Part shown: in pieces, positions 32,234 to 35,436 of the stretch | Position numbering within the stretch: the first letter of the stretch is position 1 | Layout of the letters: each line of letters opens with the position of its first letter | NCBI GenBank assembly: GCA_021158105.1 | Contig: JAGGVH010000046.1 | Span: 1 to 35,436, forward strand | DNA length: 35,436 nucleotides | Source: Microcaldota archaeon | GTDB lineage: Archaea; Micrarchaeota; Micrarchaeia; Anstonellales; JAGGVH01 | Reading direction: 5' to 3' | Translations under genes and position numbers: made by a program | Notes under the pieces: generated by a model | Database searches by the model: none | Told to the model about the DNA's origin: nothing | Seen by the model: only the letters and a program-made list of their open reading frames with translations

Positions 32234-35074
32234 ATGGAAGACAGGCTTATACGGGCGGGGCCCGGGACCGGCAAAACTGAAAATATAATACAAAATATTA
32301 TCAGATTAGTTGAAGACGAAAAGGTTGACCCTTCAAAGATTTTGTGCATCACATATACTAATTCTGCTGTTAAAGAAATCACAGAACGGCTCAGTGAACG
32401 GTTGAAGAGCAAATCTTATGATATTGAAGTCCACACATTTCATTCGTTTGCACTTAGCAAGCTGGACCAAGACAATTTTAAGATGATAGATGATTCTGTC
32501 AAACGATTCGTCATATACCGTTTGCTGATTGACAGAAAAGTATTCAATTATGGTGAGGATTATATTAAAACTAATTTATTAACTTCTATAATAAGCATGA
32601 TTGACTATATTAAATGTTACGGCATCACGGTTGACAAAATAAAAAAGCACAAAAAACAAATTATAAGCTATCTTAACCAGCTCTCAAAAAAAGAACTCGG
32701 GAGCTATAAGGTTGATGACTATGAAAGGTTCTTAAACCATCTTGTTAATGTTTATCAGGGTTATGAAATTTTTAAACAGGACAAAGGGTATTATGATTAT
32801 ACAGATATGTTGTATTTATTTATTAAGGAGCATGAGCATACAGTGTTTGATTATGATTATGTGTTCGTTGATGAATTGCAGGACGCCAACATCTTAGAAG
32901 CAAAGGTTGCAAGGATTGCCGCCAACAAATTCAACAGGGAGCATCACACCCGGTTTTATTTAGTGGGCGATGCCAAGCAAAGCATATTCGGGTTTCAGGG
33001 GGGAAGTTTAGTAAATTTCAGGGAGTTTAGTGAAGAGTGCAAAGTTGAAGAATTAAAACAGAATTATAGGTCATGCCAGGAAATAATAGATTATTCTGCA
33101 GAGTTCATGGAAACTAATTCCGGCAACCTGCAAATGATTAATGAAGCAAAAAAATTGAAGTCTGATAATGATTGCAGAGGAGAAGTTTATTATAAGTTGA
33201 TAAACAATGATGACAAGAATCTTATAATCAGGCATATCATAACTAAAAACAAGGGCAAGGAGATTGGGATAATAACACGGACAAACAGCCAAGCCGAAGA
33301 GATAAGTCATTATCTGTCTGAGAATGACATTGAACATTACTGTTCCACACCAAAGCTGGGGTCGTTGATAGTCAAGGAAGGCATCATTAATTTATTGGAT
33401 TCATTGTTTCATATTGATGACCCTCAAAAGCTTGTTAACGGTGTATCATCGCCGTTTTCGGGAGTCAACATGGCAGAGCTGATTAAGGTATATACAGTCA
33501 ACAGGAGAAAGAACAGTAAAGGGTATCCGGTTGATGTTAAGTTTGATGATATAAAAGATAATAAAAATTTCAGTAAGTTTGTTGACATGGCTGAGTTGGT
33601 TAACTTTGCACCCGATGATGAACGCGACTTTGCCAAGAATCTTAAGACGCTGTTTGAGAAATATATATTGCCTGTCAGTGTGGCTTTTGGTGAGGAGGGC
33701 ATAATATCAACAGTTAAACTGTATAATGCAGTTCTCAAGTATTATGAACAGATTGACATAATCAAGCCGAATGATATATTGCTTTATCTTCATCTGGTTG
33801 ATGTGTCAGAACAGAGGGAATCTAGTAAGAAAAAGATATCAGTGACAACCGTCCACAAATCAAAAGGTTTAGCTTATGACGTTGTCATCTATCTGCCGTC
33901 GTCAACGCAAAGCGGGTATAAGTTGATAGAGAACACTGAGCATGCAATATTGTCGTCAATCACTCCTGCGTATGACAAGGATGAGATCAATGAAGAATCT
34001 GTCAGGGTTGATTATGTGGCGTTCACCCGCGCCCGGTATAAGTTGTTTGTTCTGCTGTCTGACAACGGCAGGACCAAGAAGTTTAAGGAAAGGTACATAT
34101 TAAGCACTGCCGAGGAGTATGATTATAATCCTGTTGATAAAGAAGAAGCTATTATGACTGATGTTGAACTGTCTTATGCCTCATTGTTTTCTGAAATGAT
34201 TGGTTACCTCAACAATAAGGACATTGAAAGTTTAGTCAGGGCAGTTGAATCGTTCAAGGTTGACAGGAACGAATGGATTAAGCAGTTGATAACTGATAAA
34301 TTAAGAAACGGGTTTAAAACGTTGTCATATTCATCTCTGACATCGCCGCCCATTGACATACTCATTAATAAGGTGCTCGGCATTTCTGGAGAGTCAACTG
34401 AAGCGTTGGATTTGGGGTCAAACGTTCATAAGTTCTATGAACAGATGTACATGAATGATAGGACGGCAGTGAATGATGATGAACGGTTATGGAAGAAGCA
34501 ATGGGACGAGTGTGTTGACACGCTGAAAATGTTGGACCCTAACATTGAACAGATTAGCGCTGAAGAGAAGATTAATCTTGGAAGCGAAGGCATAAGAGAT
34601 ATATTTGGGTTTAGGCCGGACTGGGCAGAGAGGCTGACGGGCAAGATTGATGCGGTATTCAAAGGCGATAGTTTATGGATAATTGATTATAAAACCAGTA
34701 AAACATCAAAGAATTCCAATTATACAATGCAATTGATTTTTTATAAGGAGTTGTATGCACAAAAGTATAACATTTCAATTGACGACCTTAACGCTGCGAT
34801 ATTTTATGTCCTGCTCCGCGATACTGTCAATGATGAAAACGGCAGTCCTGTATATTCAACCGATGTTAAAACTATTAAGAAGCATTCAAAAACCATTGAA
34901 AATAAAAGACAAGCGTTCATTGAAAACCTGAAGCGCATTGACAGTTATATCCAAAATCCCGACATGTTCATTGCTGATTTGGAGGGCGATTTAAATAACC
35001 ATTTTGGCAGGGTTCAGTACAGGGATCTGGTTGCGCGGTTCATTGAAGAATATAAGAGGAGTGTGAGTGAGTGA
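32234..35074 (+). CDS. UvrD/AddA-like helicase with C-terminal RecB-type nuclease
   Basis: Predicted DNA helicase-nuclease, 946 residues. Superfamily 1A motifs in order: Walker A AGPGTGKT (8-15), TYTNSAVKEI, Walker B VFVDELQDA (about 210-218), GDAKQSIFGFQGG (about 243-255), LKQNYRS (about 276), VTTVHKSKGLAYDVV (about 537-551) and VAFTRARYKLFV (about 595-606). The C-terminus has a PD-(D/E)XK core, GKIDAVFKGDSLWIIDYKTSK (about 803-823), then MQLIFYKELY, as in RecB and AddB nucleases. The Q motif usually found before Walker A is missing, since only seven residues precede it. Regulated by the palindromic promoter; follows the CARF gene. Confidence 0.87.
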   Translation: MEDRLIRAGPGTGKTENIIQNIIRLVEDEKVDPSKILCITYTNSAVKEITERLSERLKSKSYDIEVHTFHSFALSKLDQDNFKMIDDSVKRFVIYRLLIDRKVFNYGEDYIKTNLLTSIISMIDYIKCYGITVDKIKKHKKQIISYLNQLSKKELGSYKVDDYERFLNHLVNVYQGYEIFKQDKGYYDYTDMLYLFIKEHEHTVFDYDYVFVDELQDANILEAKVARIAANKFNREHHTRFYLVGDAKQSIFGFQGGSLVNFREFSEECKVEELKQNYRSCQEIIDYSAEFMETNSGNLQMINEAKKLKSDNDCRGEVYYKLINNDDKNLIIRHIITKNKGKEIGIITRTNSQAEEISHYLSENDIEHYCSTPKLGSLIVKEGIINLLDSLFHIDDPQKLVNGVSSPFSGVNMAELIKVYTVNRRKNSKGYPVDVKFDDIKDNKNFSKFVDMAELVNFAPDDERDFAKNLKTLFEKYILPVSVAFGEEGIISTVKLYNAVLKYYEQIDIIKPNDILLYLHLVDVSEQRESSKKKISVTTVHKSKGLAYDVVIYLPSSTQSGYKLIENTEHAILSSITPAYDKDEINEESVRVDYVAFTRARYKLFVLLSDNGRTKKFKERYILSTAEEYDYNPVDKEEAIMTDVELSYASLFSEMIGYLNNKDIESLVRAVESFKVDRNEWIKQLITDKLRNGFKTLSYSSLTSPPIDILINKVLGISGESTEALDLGSNVHKFYEQMYMNDRTAVNDDERLWKKQWDECVDTLKMLDPNIEQISAEEKINLGSEGIRDIFGFRPDWAERLTGKIDAVFKGDSLWIIDYKTSKTSKNSNYTMQLIFYKELYAQKYNISIDDLNAAIFYVLLRDTVNDENGSPVYSTDVKTIKKHSKTIENKRQAFIENLKRIDSYIQNPDMFIADLEGDLNNHFGRVQYRDLVARFIEEYKRSVSE

Positions 35075-35186
35075 AGAATGAAAATGAATTGATGAGGAAT
35101 GAGAATGGTGCGATGAGGAATGGGAGTATTTAAAAAGAAGAAGTTGATAAAATCTTTGTAAATAAGGATGTTTTTGAGGTGATTAT

Positions 35187-35436
35187 GTGAGTTTGAGTGA
35201 TGAACAAAAGGAATTGATTAGAGAATGGGGAAAGATTGCGGAAAAATATAAAGAAGATAAATATTTATATAATATAAAAAATGGGAAAAAAGAAGATGGG
35301 CTTTTTGACTTTGGTGATCGATGGAAAAGAGTGCCGAAACTTAGAATATTGGTTAAAGAATATATTAAATCTCCAACTCGGGAAAACCTAAAGAAGTTTT
35401 GGAATAAATCTTCAGAATATATATCCTCTCTACGTA
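35187..35436 (+). CDS. truncated gene at window end, possibly McrB-like N-terminus
   Basis: GTG at 35187 follows a strong GAGGTGATT ribosome site; 83 codons run open to the right edge. The visible protein starts MSLSDEQKELIREWGKIAEKYKEDK and contains LRILVKEYIKSPTRENLKKFWNKSSEYI. This recalls the 'eyl..Pt.enf.kfW' segment seen at the start of some McrB-type and related restriction ATPases, but the match is from memory and weak. It is separated from the helicase-nuclease by 112 nt that hold purine-rich repeats. It may extend the putative defence island. Confidence 0.55.
   Translation, partial: MSLSDEQKELIREWGKIAEKYKEDKYLYNIKNGKKEDGLFDFGDRWKRVPKLRILVKEYIKSPTRENLKKFWNKSSEYISSLR

Noticed and set aside
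35091-35126. GATGAGGAATG repeated twice with a 21-nt period after the helicase gene
   Set aside because: A short purine-rich duplication with no pairing or reading frame; too weak to interpret.

Overview
The window is archaeal chromosome. The evidence is a run of archaeal/eukaryotic-type information genes (S19e, a PDCD5-family protein, L39e, L31e, eIF6, LX/L18a, prefoldin alpha, FtsY), two TFE-like factors, the wyosine protein Taw3, an archaeal Elp3, and promoters with TATA boxes like TTTATAAA/TTTAAA. In most first-of-operon genes the TATA box lies about 26-32 nt before the start codon, so they look leaderless. Genes inside operons instead carry GGTG(A)/GGAGG Shine-Dalgarno motifs. The DNA looks AT-rich. 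Small compact genes, many hypotheticals and an intron-riddled tRNA would suit a DPANN-type lineage, but that is only an inference.

Layout. 1-4.3 kb: a partial hypothetical gene, a short TrmI-type tRNA m1A methyltransferase, CTP synthase, a 49-codon ORF with YjbQ, a DUF4870-like membrane protein and a VapBC toxin-antitoxin pair. 4.2-4.95 kb: a Nudix hydrolase and a tRNA-Lys(TTT) interrupted by three introns (D-loop, 37/38, T-loop). 5.05-11.2 kb: a five-gene plus-strand operon built around a HerA/VirB4-type ATPase with membrane-anchored partners, which may be an undescribed translocation or DNA-transfer machine. 11.2-13.4 kb: minus-strand ArsR regulator, thioredoxin-CcdA fusion lipoprotein and Taw3. 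13.4-16.6 kb: exported protein, Elp3, HypA and a membrane protein. 16.6-20.1 kb, minus strand: two surface proteins, two tandem TFE-like factors with histone-H1-like lysine tails, and an agmatinase-family enzyme. 20.2-24.5 kb: the ribosomal/translation/targeting operon, then a convergent ferredoxin.

24.6-35.4 kb is an accessory region. It holds an archaeal ATPase_2 gene flanked by 35-bp direct repeats, a KaiC-like gene with a hypothetical and a MidA-like methyltransferase, a protein with an internal duplication, and an AAA_14/DUF4143 ATPase flanked by 69-bp direct repeats. The second of those repeats carries the promoter of an HTH-CBS regulator. Next come a classical AAA+ ATPase, a Csa3-like CARF-winged-helix regulator one base after it, a palindrome-bearing promoter, a 946-aa UvrD/AddA-like helicase fused to a RecB-type PD-(D/E)XK nuclease, and a truncated gene.

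The strongest candidate for a new system is the AAA+ / CARF-HTH / helicase-nuclease module at 30.4-35.1 kb. It pairs a ligand-sensing CARF regulator with a DNA-degrading helicase, and no CRISPR array, cas gene or cyclic-oligonucleotide synthase is visible. The 5-11 kb ATPase operon is the second candidate. Functional assignments rest on motif recognition by eye; no database search was run.
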